Of a DNA stretch of 64,000 bases, positions 46,259-54,422 are shown one piece after another; positions within the stretch are counted from its first letter, which is position 1, and each line of letters opens with the position of its first letter. The stretch spans positions 1-64,000 of the IMG/VR virus record IMGVR_UViG_3300042317_001568; one strand, 5' to 3'. This DNA is from a virus. A program made the position numbers and the translations under genes. The notes below the pieces were generated by a model. The model did not search any database, was not told where the DNA came from, and was given only the letters and a program-made list of their open reading frames with translations.

Positions 46259-47092
46259 ATGCCGACATACGATCCTACGCCGTTTGGAAAAGAAATCGTA
46301 CAGAGCGGGCTTACCGGCGCAGGAGTCGGGACCTCGGCTATGGCGCTTTACTACCTTCTCAACAGACTTCGCCCCGCCGAGCTGCCCAAAACACTTTTAC
46401 AGGATCAGTCAGCCGAGAAGCTCCCGACGGCGTTAACACCGACGGAAAAAAAGAAAAAGCAGGTTAAAGACGAAGCGCTTGCTAAAACGGCAATGGGCGT
46501 AAACGACATTTACGCTAGCATCGGCAGCGCCATCCCGACGACGTTTAATCCGTTCGCCGGCAATCCCGGTTCTGGCGGCCCGGGCCTCGAAAGCCCGACA
46601 ATAGCGCACGCTGGTTGGCGTACCGCGGCCAACGTCGCTGCGCTGCTCGGCGGCCTTTATGGCGGCCGGAAGCTTGTAAACACCATGGAGTCGCACAAGA
46701 AAAAGAAGCAGCTGGCGCAAGAGGTCGAAGATGCGCGCCGACAATATTTTACGGCGCTGACAGAAAAAGAGTCGCAAGTTCTTGATGCGGTTTACGAGCA
46801 GCTTGCGGAAAAAAAGGCTGATCCTGCCGGCATCGTACAACAGCAGGTTATCGGCCCCGCGTCAGACTTCACAAAGAATTACGTCGGTATTCCGCTGTGG
46901 CGCGCGCTGCTTATGACTGGTTTAGGTACCGGCGCTCTTGGCGCGCACTACATGTATAACCGCACAAAAGACACGTCGCAGTCGCGCAACCTGCAACGCG
47001 CGCAAAAAGCTCGCGCGAGGTTAAAGTCGCTGCAGGAAACTCCGTGGGTTGACCCGGCAGAACTGGAAGCCCTATCCACCGCCGCGAAGTAA
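46259..47092 (+). CDS. Virion-type protein with membrane segments
   Basis: 277 residues. N-terminus PTYDPTPFGKEIVQSGLTGAGVG (FG motif variant) then a hydrophobic stretch, a Lys-rich linker, a second hydrophobic segment (WRTAANVAALLGGLYGG), a coiled coil (KKKKQLAQEVEDARRQYFTALTEKESQVLDAVYEQL) and a third (WRALLMTGLGTGALGAHYMY). 15 bases before the RNA polymerase gene. Function unknown. Confidence 0.55.
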   Translation: MPTYDPTPFGKEIVQSGLTGAGVGTSAMALYYLLNRLRPAELPKTLLQDQSAEKLPTALTPTEKKKKQVKDEALAKTAMGVNDIYASIGSAIPTTFNPFAGNPGSGGPGLESPTIAHAGWRTAANVAALLGGLYGGRKLVNTMESHKKKKQLAQEVEDARRQYFTALTEKESQVLDAVYEQLAEKKADPAGIVQQQVIGPASDFTKNYVGIPLWRALLMTGLGTGALGAHYMYNRTKDTSQSRNLQRAQKARARLKSLQETPWVDPAELEALSTAAK

Positions 47093-47107
47093 GCCACGGG
47101 TGCACCT

Positions 47108-50100
47108 ATGCCGAGCATTTTGCCGTCATCCGGTTTACAGCCGCCGGCACCACAACCTGCGCAGTACCGGGCATTCGGCGACGTACCGGCACTTCGAGAC
47201 AATATTTTTAACAACGCTTTGCAGAGCGCTCAAAGTATCGAGCCGATGCAAAACGATCTTTATACGCTGCGACTATCCGACGTCACTTACGACGGGCCTG
47301 AGCGGTTTACTAAAGCCGACCAGAAGAACGCTATTTTGACGCACGGCTCGCTGCACAGAAAAATGAGGGGCACATGGACTCTGCTGGACAACAAGACACA
47401 GAAGCCTGTTGCGACGAGGGCCGCTACGATTGCCAACGTGCCGTACCTAACGGACGCCGGTACGTTCGTCAATCGGGGGGTGGAGTACACGCTGGCGCAC
47501 CAACTGAGGCTGCGTCCCGGTATCTTCACACGCGAGAAAGAAAACGGGGAGCTGGAAGCCCACGTGAATGCGTTACCGGGCAAAGGCCGGTCGCACCGCT
47601 ATTATCTGGACCCAAAGACGGGGGTGTTCAAGATACAGATCGGCCAAGCGCAGATTCCGGTCATGCCGTTGTTAAAAGCGATGGGGATGCGGGACAACGA
47701 CATCCGGTCAGCGTGGGGGAACGAGATCACAGCCGCGAACATGGAGAAGGGGGACGCGGGGACGATCGACAAGTTGTACCAGCGCCTAGTGTACAAGCCG
47801 AAACCGGGGATCGACGAGCTGGGAAAGATCAAGGAGATAGCGCAGGAGTTCGCGAAGACGGAGTTCGACGAGGAAGTGACAAAAAGAACGCTCGGAAAGC
47901 CGTACAAGCAGCTGACTCCGGAAACGATCATGGACATAACGAAAAAGCTGATCGCGGTGAATCGGAAGGAGGCTGATTCCGACGACCGCGACAGCATGGC
48001 GTTCCAGCAGGTTTATGGCCCCGAAGATTTAATCGCTGAGCGTTTCGTAAAAGACAAAACTGGATTACGGCAGTTACTCTGGAAAGCAACCGCGAAAAAG
48101 TCGCTGGATCACATTCCGTCGGGCGTGTTCAACAAAGGCATTAACGCCGCCCTGATTGGCTCGGGTCTTGGTTCGTCGCTGGAAGAAATCAATCCGGCAG
48201 AAATCTTTGATCACCAGACTCGTGTAACGCGCCTAGGCGAAGGCGGCATCGGTTCGATCGACGCCATTCCCGCCGAGTCCCGCAGCGTGCAACCGAGTCA
48301 TTTCGGTTTTATCGACTATTTGCGTACGCCAGAGTCCGGCAAAGTTGGCGTCGATATGCGGTTTGCCGCCGGTGCCCGAAAAAGCCCGACAAATATTCAT
48401 ACGTTCGTGGTGCCGGTAAAAAACGTTCACACCGGCGACACGGTCTACAAGACGCCGCAAGAACTAGCCGACACGCCGCTGGTATTTCCGGGCGAAGAGC
48501 GCAGCGACCTGCCCATGGTAGCCGCTTTGCAGAACGGCAAAATTAAATACGTGCCTAAGAAAGACGCGCAGTTCATGTTGCCGAGCATGGACAACTCACT
48601 CTCCATGCTTTCAAACATGGTGCCGATGAAGTCGATGTCTAAGGGCCAGCGCGTCATCATGGGTAGCCGCATGTTTACGCAGGCACTGCCCCTAGTAAAC
48701 GCTGAATCGCCGTTTGTGCAGTCAGCAACGAGCGACGACCCGAATATTTCTTATGAAGACAAGATGGGCGAGCATCTTGGTGCCGTAAAAGCCTCCGCGC
48801 CCGGAATTGTCGAGAAAGTGACCCCCGACGAGATCATCATTAAAGGCGCAGACGGCAAACGACAGTCTATCGAGCTTTACAACGACATGCCGTTTAATCG
48901 CAAGACGTTGTGGACGCAAAGGCCGACTGTGCAGCCCGGAGATCAGATTACGCCCGGGCAATTACTCGCCACGTCGAACTTTACCGATAAAAACGGCACG
49001 ACGGCGCTGGGTTTAAATCTTCGCGTCGGGTATGTCCCTTTCCGCGGCCGTAACTATGAAGACGGCGTGGTTATCAGCGAATCAGCCGCCAAGCGCCTGA
49101 CCAGCGAGCACATGTATCAGAACGAAGTCGAGTTTGACGACAACACGCATGTCGGCAAGCGGGCGTTTGTGAGTTTGTTCCCGGGCGTTTACGACAAAAA
49201 GATGCTGGAGCGCTTTGACGACAACGGCGCAGTGAAAAAAGGCCAAGTCGTCAATTTCGGCGACCCGCTGGTGTTAATGGCCAAGAAGCGCGAAGCGGTG
49301 TACGGCAAAGTACACCGAGGCCGCGCTGGCAGCTTCGCTAACGAGACGATTACGTGGGACCATCATTCTCCCGGCGTAGTCACGGACGTTGGCGTAACAA
49401 AAAACGGTGTGAACGTAGTAGTAAAAGCGCAATCGCCGATGGAAGTCGGCGACAAGCTTTCTGGGCGATTTGGCGATAAAGGCGTTGTGGCTGAGATAGT
49501 CCCGGATCATCAGATGCCCCAAGACGCCGACGGGCGTGCGATGGAGGTGCTGGTTAGCCCGCTGGGTTTAATCAGCCGCGTAAATCCGTCTCAGGTTATC
49601 GAGGCTGCGCTGGGTAAGATTTCAGCCAAGACGGGTAAAGCATATAAGGTCAAAGATTTCGATCAGGACACAGACCTCGTTGACTTTGCGCAGGGAGAGT
49701 TAGCCAAGCACGGGCTGTCAGACACAGAAGACTTGACAGACCCGGAGACTGGTAGAAAGATTCGGGGCGTGCTGACGGGCTCCCGGTTCTACATGAAGCT
49801 CCACCATACGGCTGAATCAAAGGGTCAGGGGCGGTCTACGGGCAGTTACACAGCTGAAGGCACGCCGGCCAAGGGCGGTTCCGAAGGCGCCAAGCGCGTC
49901 GGCATGCTCGATCTTGGCGCGCTGTTAAGCCACGGTGCCGGAAAAGTTATCCGCGACGCCAAGATGGTGCGCGGCCAAGCTAATCCGGAGTATTGGGCGC
50001 AGTTCATGGCTGGCTATGACCCGCCGCTGCCCAAGGTCCCGCACGTCTACGAGAAGTTTGTCAGTCAACTGCGTGGCGCTGGCGTTAACACGGTAAAGTC

Positions 50101-51511
50101 CGGCTCCAAGGTTAATATCATGGCCCTCACCGATAAAGACATCGATGAGCTGGCCGGCGACCGAGAAATCCAGAACACTGAGACCGTGGACTGGAAAGGT
50201 AACTTAAAGCCGAAGCAGGGCGGCCTGTTTGACGAAAAGCTCACCGGCGGCCACAACGGCACGCGATGGTCAAAAGTCACGCTCCACGAGCCGATGCCCA
50301 ATCCTGTGATGGAAGAGCCCATTCGCCGCGTGCTGGGCCTTACAGAAAAGGAATTCCGCGGCGTGCTGGCCGGCGAAGAAAAGCTTTACGACAAGACAGG
50401 CCCGGCGGCTATTCGTACGGCGCTCGAAAACATCAACGTACCGAAAGCTATTGAGCAGGCTCGGCAGGATATCCAGTCTGGGCGCAAAACACTGCGTGAC
50501 GCCGCTGTCCGCCGGCTCGGGTTCTTGAAGGGCTCTGAAACCACGGGTGTTCATCCAAAAGACTGGATGCTGACCAAAATGCCGGTCCTGCCGCCAATGT
50601 TCCGGCCGGTGTCGCAAATCGGCTCCAAAAAGATGCAGCTGATCGACGACGCCAATTATCTCTACAAAGAACTGCTTGAATCTAACTCAGTGCTTAAAGA
50701 AGCTACCGGCGTGCTCGGTAACGTAGGCAACGAGCGCTTGGCCCTGTACGACGCCATGAAAGGCGTTACGGGCCTCGGCGACCCTGTAAACCCCAAACAC
50801 GTCGAAAAGAACGTCCGGGGTTATTTACGCAAGATATTCGGCGACAGCCCCAAGTTCGGCACCATGCAGCGCAAACTGCTGTCAAGCACGGTAGACCTTG
50901 TCGGCCGGGCGGTGATTACCCCCAACTCCGACCTAGACATGGACGAGGTTGCCCTGCCGGAAGAAAAGGCGTGGGATATTTACAAACCGTTTATTGTCCG
51001 CGGCCTTGTGCGTCGCGGTATGCCCCGGATGACCGCGCTCCAGTCCGTTGAAGACAAAAACAAGATCGCGTTCGACGAGATGCATAAACAAATGAATTCG
51101 CGGCCGATTGTTATTAATCGTGCCCCGGTTTTACACCGATATGGTATGATGGCCTTCTACCCCCGGCTTACGAAAAACAAGGTTATGGAGGTCAATCCGG
51201 TCATCACCAAGGGCTTTAACGCCGACTTCGACGGTGACGCGATGCAGTATCACGTCCCCAGTACCGAAGAGGCGGCCAAAGAGGCAATTGAGAAAATGCT
51301 GCCCAGCAAAAATCTGTTTGCGGCGGCTTCTTTCAAGGCGCACTACATGCCGACGATGGATTACCACACAGGCATCTATCTCGCGTCGAGTCGCATTAAC
51401 TCTAAAGCTAAGCCCCGTGTTTACCGAAATAAGAAAGACGCCGTCCGCGCGTATCGTGCCGGCGAAATTGATGTGGACACGCCGGTACACATCGTGGAAG
51501 ATAAAGACTGA
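47108..51511 (+). CDS. RNA polymerase beta subunit fused to N-terminal half of beta'
   Basis: 1467 residues. The first roughly 1050 residues are beta-like: PYLTDAGTFVNRGVEYTLAHQLRLRPG (fork/N-terminal lobes) and VGDKLSGRFGDKGVVAEIVPD...ADGRAMEVLVSPLGLISRVNPSQV (about 780-825, the conserved GDKxxxRxGxKG block). Then beta': PVLPPMFRPV (about 1158), GRAVITPNSDLDMDEVALP, RPIVINRAPVLHRYGMMAFYP (about 1335) and the catalytic Mg site FNADFDGDAMQYHVP (about 1370-1384). It ends shortly after the active-site barrel; bridge helix and trigger loop are in the gene at 52474. The two halves must assemble. Residues about 78-298 are encoded with different codon use (many GGG and AGG). Likely transcribes phage genes; location among virion genes suggests packaging in the particle. 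Confidence 0.9.
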   Translation: MPSILPSSGLQPPAPQPAQYRAFGDVPALRDNIFNNALQSAQSIEPMQNDLYTLRLSDVTYDGPERFTKADQKNAILTHGSLHRKMRGTWTLLDNKTQKPVATRAATIANVPYLTDAGTFVNRGVEYTLAHQLRLRPGIFTREKENGELEAHVNALPGKGRSHRYYLDPKTGVFKIQIGQAQIPVMPLLKAMGMRDNDIRSAWGNEITAANMEKGDAGTIDKLYQRLVYKPKPGIDELGKIKEIAQEFAKTEFDEEVTKRTLGKPYKQLTPETIMDITKKLIAVNRKEADSDDRDSMAFQQVYGPEDLIAERFVKDKTGLRQLLWKATAKKSLDHIPSGVFNKGINAALIGSGLGSSLEEINPAEIFDHQTRVTRLGEGGIGSIDAIPAESRSVQPSHFGFIDYLRTPESGKVGVDMRFAAGARKSPTNIHTFVVPVKNVHTGDTVYKTPQELADTPLVFPGEERSDLPMVAALQNGKIKYVPKKDAQFMLPSMDNSLSMLSNMVPMKSMSKGQRVIMGSRMFTQALPLVNAESPFVQSATSDDPNISYEDKMGEHLGAVKASAPGIVEKVTPDEIIIKGADGKRQSIELYNDMPFNRKTLWTQRPTVQPGDQITPGQLLATSNFTDKNGTTALGLNLRVGYVPFRGRNYEDGVVISESAAKRLTSEHMYQNEVEFDDNTHVGKRAFVSLFPGVYDKKMLERFDDNGAVKKGQVVNFGDPLVLMAKKREAVYGKVHRGRAGSFANETITWDHHSPGVVTDVGVTKNGVNVVVKAQSPMEVGDKLSGRFGDKGVVAEIVPDHQMPQDADGRAMEVLVSPLGLISRVNPSQVIEAALGKISAKTGKAYKVKDFDQDTDLVDFAQGELAKHGLSDTEDLTDPETGRKIRGVLTGSRFYMKLHHTAESKGQGRSTGSYTAEGTPAKGGSEGAKRVGMLDLGALLSHGAGKVIRDAKMVRGQANPEYWAQFMAGYDPPLPKVPHVYEKFVSQLRGAGVNTVKSGSKVNIMALTDKDIDELAGDREIQNTETVDWKGNLKPKQGGLFDEKLTGGHNGTRWSKVTLHEPMPNPVMEEPIRRVLGLTEKEFRGVLAGEEKLYDKTGPAAIRTALENINVPKAIEQARQDIQSGRKTLRDAAVRRLGFLKGSETTGVHPKDWMLTKMPVLPPMFRPVSQIGSKKMQLIDDANYLYKELLESNSVLKEATGVLGNVGNERLALYDAMKGVTGLGDPVNPKHVEKNVRGYLRKIFGDSPKFGTMQRKLLSSTVDLVGRAVITPNSDLDMDEVALPEEKAWDIYKPFIVRGLVRRGMPRMTALQSVEDKNKIAFDEMHKQMNSRPIVINRAPVLHRYGMMAFYPRLTKNKVMEVNPVITKGFNADFDGDAMQYHVPSTEEAAKEAIEKMLPSKNLFAAASFKAHYMPTMDYHTGIYLASSRINSKAKPRVYRNKKDAVRAYRAGEIDVDTPVHIVEDKD

Positions 51512-51526
51512 TTTCGGAGGCAAAAA

Positions 51527-52258
51527 ATGTACACAGTAAATCCTGAACTCTTTCGACTCGCGCAACAAAAGCTATTTGAAAAGTCCGCGGTAGTTCCCGG
51601 ACAAATGGCGATGCCGCCACAAGACCCGGCGGCTATGGGCGCAGTGCCTCCAGCGGGCCCAATGGACCCGTCACAGCAGATGGGCGCAGCTCCTCCCGCA
51701 GGTGGAGACCCGTCGGCGGCTATGGCCAGCATGGCCCCGCCGATGGACCCGACAGCTTCTATGCAGCAACCTCCGGCAGCGCCAGCCCCGACAGCGCAGC
51801 CGCAGCAGAAGCTAAAACCAGAACAGATGATGCAGATGCTCGATTATCGGCTGTATAACATGCAGCAGCAGCTCACGGCAATTATGAATGCCATGGGTGT
51901 CGAAGTCGCGCCTGAATCTCTCGTTTTGCCGCCGGGCACAACAGGTGCTCCCCCTGCTGAAGCTGCGTTACCGGGTGGTCCCATGGCGCCCCCGCCTCCC
52001 GCGCAAGATCAAGCAGGCGGTCCGATGCCCCCCGGCGGCCCTGTACCTCCCGGCGGCCCTATGCCGCCGAATGCGCCACCAGCCGATGACGGCGCGCCCA
52101 AAACAGCGCAATGGTGGCAGACGGAGCACACCGCACAGAGAATTGGCCGCCCCACCGCACAAGGCGACAATCTTGACGTTAACAGCCCGACACCGATGCA
52201 AACAAAAGCAGGTGCGATCGCCGCCCTTTGCCGGAATTTGCTGAATAATGATCATTGA
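51527..52258 (+). CDS. Pro/Met/Gln-rich protein between polymerase genes
   Basis: 243 residues, CGGAGG before ATG. The N-terminus (YTVNPELFRLAQQKLFEKSA) is helical. Most of the rest is low-complexity Pro/Ala/Met/Gly with a short helical centre (QKLKPEQMMQMLDYRLYNMQQQLTAIMNAMG) and PGGPMPPGGP repeats. Probably an extended virion or scaffold-type protein. The C-terminal part (NSPTPMQTKAGAIAALCRNLL) is conserved-looking. Overlaps the next gene by 11 bases. Confidence 0.6.
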   Translation: MYTVNPELFRLAQQKLFEKSAVVPGQMAMPPQDPAAMGAVPPAGPMDPSQQMGAAPPAGGDPSAAMASMAPPMDPTASMQQPPAAPAPTAQPQQKLKPEQMMQMLDYRLYNMQQQLTAIMNAMGVEVAPESLVLPPGTTGAPPAEAALPGGPMAPPPPAQDQAGGPMPPGGPVPPGGPMPPNAPPADDGAPKTAQWWQTEHTAQRIGRPTAQGDNLDVNSPTPMQTKAGAIAALCRNLLNNDH

Positions 52259-52466
52259 GTCCCAACACGCGCTTATCCCTAACAAGATAGCCGCGCACAA
52301 TGTTGTAATACGCGACGATGCCGGTAACGCCATATTCGCAGCTATTCACTTTGCAGACAGCATCGTGTATTCGGCGATCGGCAATAAAGATTTTGCATCC
52401 GTGCTCAGACTCATCGTGGACGAAGCACCGCCAAAAGTAACAGAATTTCCGCCCGTTAAAAAATAG
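52248..52466 (+). CDS. Small hypothetical protein between polymerase genes
   Basis: 72 residues; ATGATCATTGAG start overlapping the previous gene. Compact mixed alpha/beta (NKIAAHNVVIRDDAGNAIFAAIHFAD). Position between the two polymerase genes suggests a possible accessory (omega-like) role, but no similarity is recognised. Confidence 0.5.
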   Translation: MIIESQHALIPNKIAAHNVVIRDDAGNAIFAAIHFADSIVYSAIGNKDFASVLRLIVDEAPPKVTEFPPVKK

Positions 52467-52473
52467 GTGCCGT

Positions 52474-54384
52474 ATGCTGAAAACGACACTCGGGCAAATC
52501 ATGATCAACGACGCGCTACCGCAGGAGATGCGGGACTACAATCGCGTCATGGATAAGAAGACGCTGAGCTCGTTATCGACCGAGCTCGCCAAGAATTATC
52601 CCGAACAGTACCGCGAAGTTACCAAGAAGCTGTTCGATGTTGGGCGAGACGCCTCCTACTCAACAGGCGGTTTGACGTTCTCCCTGCGAGACATCAAACA
52701 AACGCTCGCCGGTCAGCGGGCTAAGCTGGAAGTGCGAAAGCAGCTTCGCGGCATTATGGCCACGCCGGGCTTGTCTGAAAAAGACCGCAACTTAAAAATC
52801 CTCCAGCTGGCGGCGAACACGCAAAACAAGCTGCTTGAAGAAGTTTTTAACGAGGCGCAAGATCAAGACAACCCGCTCGCGACCCAAGTCAAATCGGCTA
52901 TTCGCGGCAATAAGTACAGTCTTAGCTCACTTATTGGCGCCGACATGCTTTACGTCGACCACAAGGACGAGCCGATTCCGATCCCCGTTCTTAACAACTA
53001 TGGTAGGGGTCTTACACCCGCAGAATATTTCGCGGGCGCCTTCGGCGCCCGCAAGGGTCTAATTGACACGAAGACAGCCACGGCTGACGCCGGGTTCTAC
53101 GGCAAGCAATTGACGCAAATGGCGCACCGATTACTGGTGACGGCTGACGACGAAGACGACGACGCGCACAAGGACGCTTTAGAAGTCAGAGGGTTCCCAA
53201 CCGATGTCGATGACGCCGACAATGAGGGCGCGCTTCTTGCCCGCGGTGCGGGCCCCTATAAACGAAATACAGTGCTGACGCCAAAAATCCTAAAAGACCT
53301 GAAACAGATGGGCGTAAAGGACATCCTTGTTCGTAGTCCATTGGTCGGCGGCCCCGGCGATGGCGGCGTGTTCGGTAAGGACGTCGGCTACCGCGAAAAG
53401 GGCCGCATTCCTCCAATTGGCGACTATGTCGGTATTGCCGCCGCCCAAGCGTTAAGCGAGCCGGTGTCGCAGTCGCAATTGTCGTCAAAGCACTCCGGCG
53501 GTGTTGGTGGCGCGCGGGCCATTGGCGGCTTCAAAGCTATTAACGCGCTGGTGCAGGTTCCCAAAACTTATCCTGACGGCGCGACACACGCGCAGCGCGA
53601 CGGAGCGGTTCAAGAAGTACGCCCCGCGGCTCAGGGCGGCTTTTACGTGCGCGTTGACGGAGAAGATCATTACATCCGCGCCGATCAAAACGTGTCTGTC
53701 AAAAAGGGCGACCCGATCGAAGCCGGCGACGTGCTTTCGGACGGCATGCCCAACCCGTCTGAGGTCGTACGGCATAAAGGCGTCGGCGAGGGGCGTCGGT
53801 ACTTCGTGGGCGCCATGCGTGACGTGTTAAAAAATAGCGGCATTACACCGCACCGACGAAACATCGAACTGGTGGCCCGCGGGCTGATCAATCATGTGCG
53901 GTTAACTGACGAATACGGCAGTTACGCCCCAGATGACGTCGTGCCGTATTCGACGTTAGAGCGCGACTGGCAGCCGAGAGAAGGCGCTGTCTCTGGCGCG
54001 CCCTCTTCGTTAAAGGGGCATTACTTGGAAAAACCGGTGCTGCACTACTCGGTCGGCACAAAGATTGGTAAGGGCGTAATTGACAATATGAGCCGCTACG
54101 GAATTAACAACGTGCAGGCCCACAGAAACCCGCCGCCGTTCCAGCCAGAAATGGTCCGCGGCATGGCGAACATTTCCAACGACCCGGACTGGATGACGCG
54201 CATGCTTGGCTCCTACCAAGAACGCGGATTCTTAAACAGCGTGCACCGGGGACTAAAAAGCGACACAAGCGGCAGTAGTTATGTGCCGGCCCTTGCCCGC
54301 GGCGAACAATTCGGGCTTTCTGGCCCCACAAGCGGCTGGAATCCGGCAACAACTAGGATAGACAGCCAAAACACTGTAAATTAG
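52474..54384 (+). CDS. RNA polymerase beta' subunit, C-terminal part
   Basis: 636 residues. The bridge helix block LTPAEYFAGAFGARKGLIDTKTATADAGFYGKQL (about 178-212, compare YFxSxxGARKGLxDTALKTAxSGYLTRRL) and the trigger-loop block GDYVGIAAAQALSEPVSQSQLSSKHSGG (about 317-344) identify it. Downstream are the jaw/C-terminal clamp parts. It lacks the DFDGD site, which is on the 47108 product, so both are needed. The split between active-site barrel and bridge helix differs from normal bacterial rpoC. Part of the phage polymerase. Confidence 0.88.
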   Translation: MLKTTLGQIMINDALPQEMRDYNRVMDKKTLSSLSTELAKNYPEQYREVTKKLFDVGRDASYSTGGLTFSLRDIKQTLAGQRAKLEVRKQLRGIMATPGLSEKDRNLKILQLAANTQNKLLEEVFNEAQDQDNPLATQVKSAIRGNKYSLSSLIGADMLYVDHKDEPIPIPVLNNYGRGLTPAEYFAGAFGARKGLIDTKTATADAGFYGKQLTQMAHRLLVTADDEDDDAHKDALEVRGFPTDVDDADNEGALLARGAGPYKRNTVLTPKILKDLKQMGVKDILVRSPLVGGPGDGGVFGKDVGYREKGRIPPIGDYVGIAAAQALSEPVSQSQLSSKHSGGVGGARAIGGFKAINALVQVPKTYPDGATHAQRDGAVQEVRPAAQGGFYVRVDGEDHYIRADQNVSVKKGDPIEAGDVLSDGMPNPSEVVRHKGVGEGRRYFVGAMRDVLKNSGITPHRRNIELVARGLINHVRLTDEYGSYAPDDVVPYSTLERDWQPREGAVSGAPSSLKGHYLEKPVLHYSVGTKIGKGVIDNMSRYGINNVQAHRNPPPFQPEMVRGMANISNDPDWMTRMLGSYQERGFLNSVHRGLKSDTSGSSYVPALARGEQFGLSGPTSGWNPATTRIDSQNTVN

Positions 54385-54422
54385 AGTACCGAGTTTCGAC
54401 CAATTGCCGCATGGAGGTGGCT

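Noticed and set aside
47374-47976. 200-codon + frame inside the polymerase gene
   Set aside because: Overlaps conserved beta sequence in another frame; arises from the odd codon-use patch.
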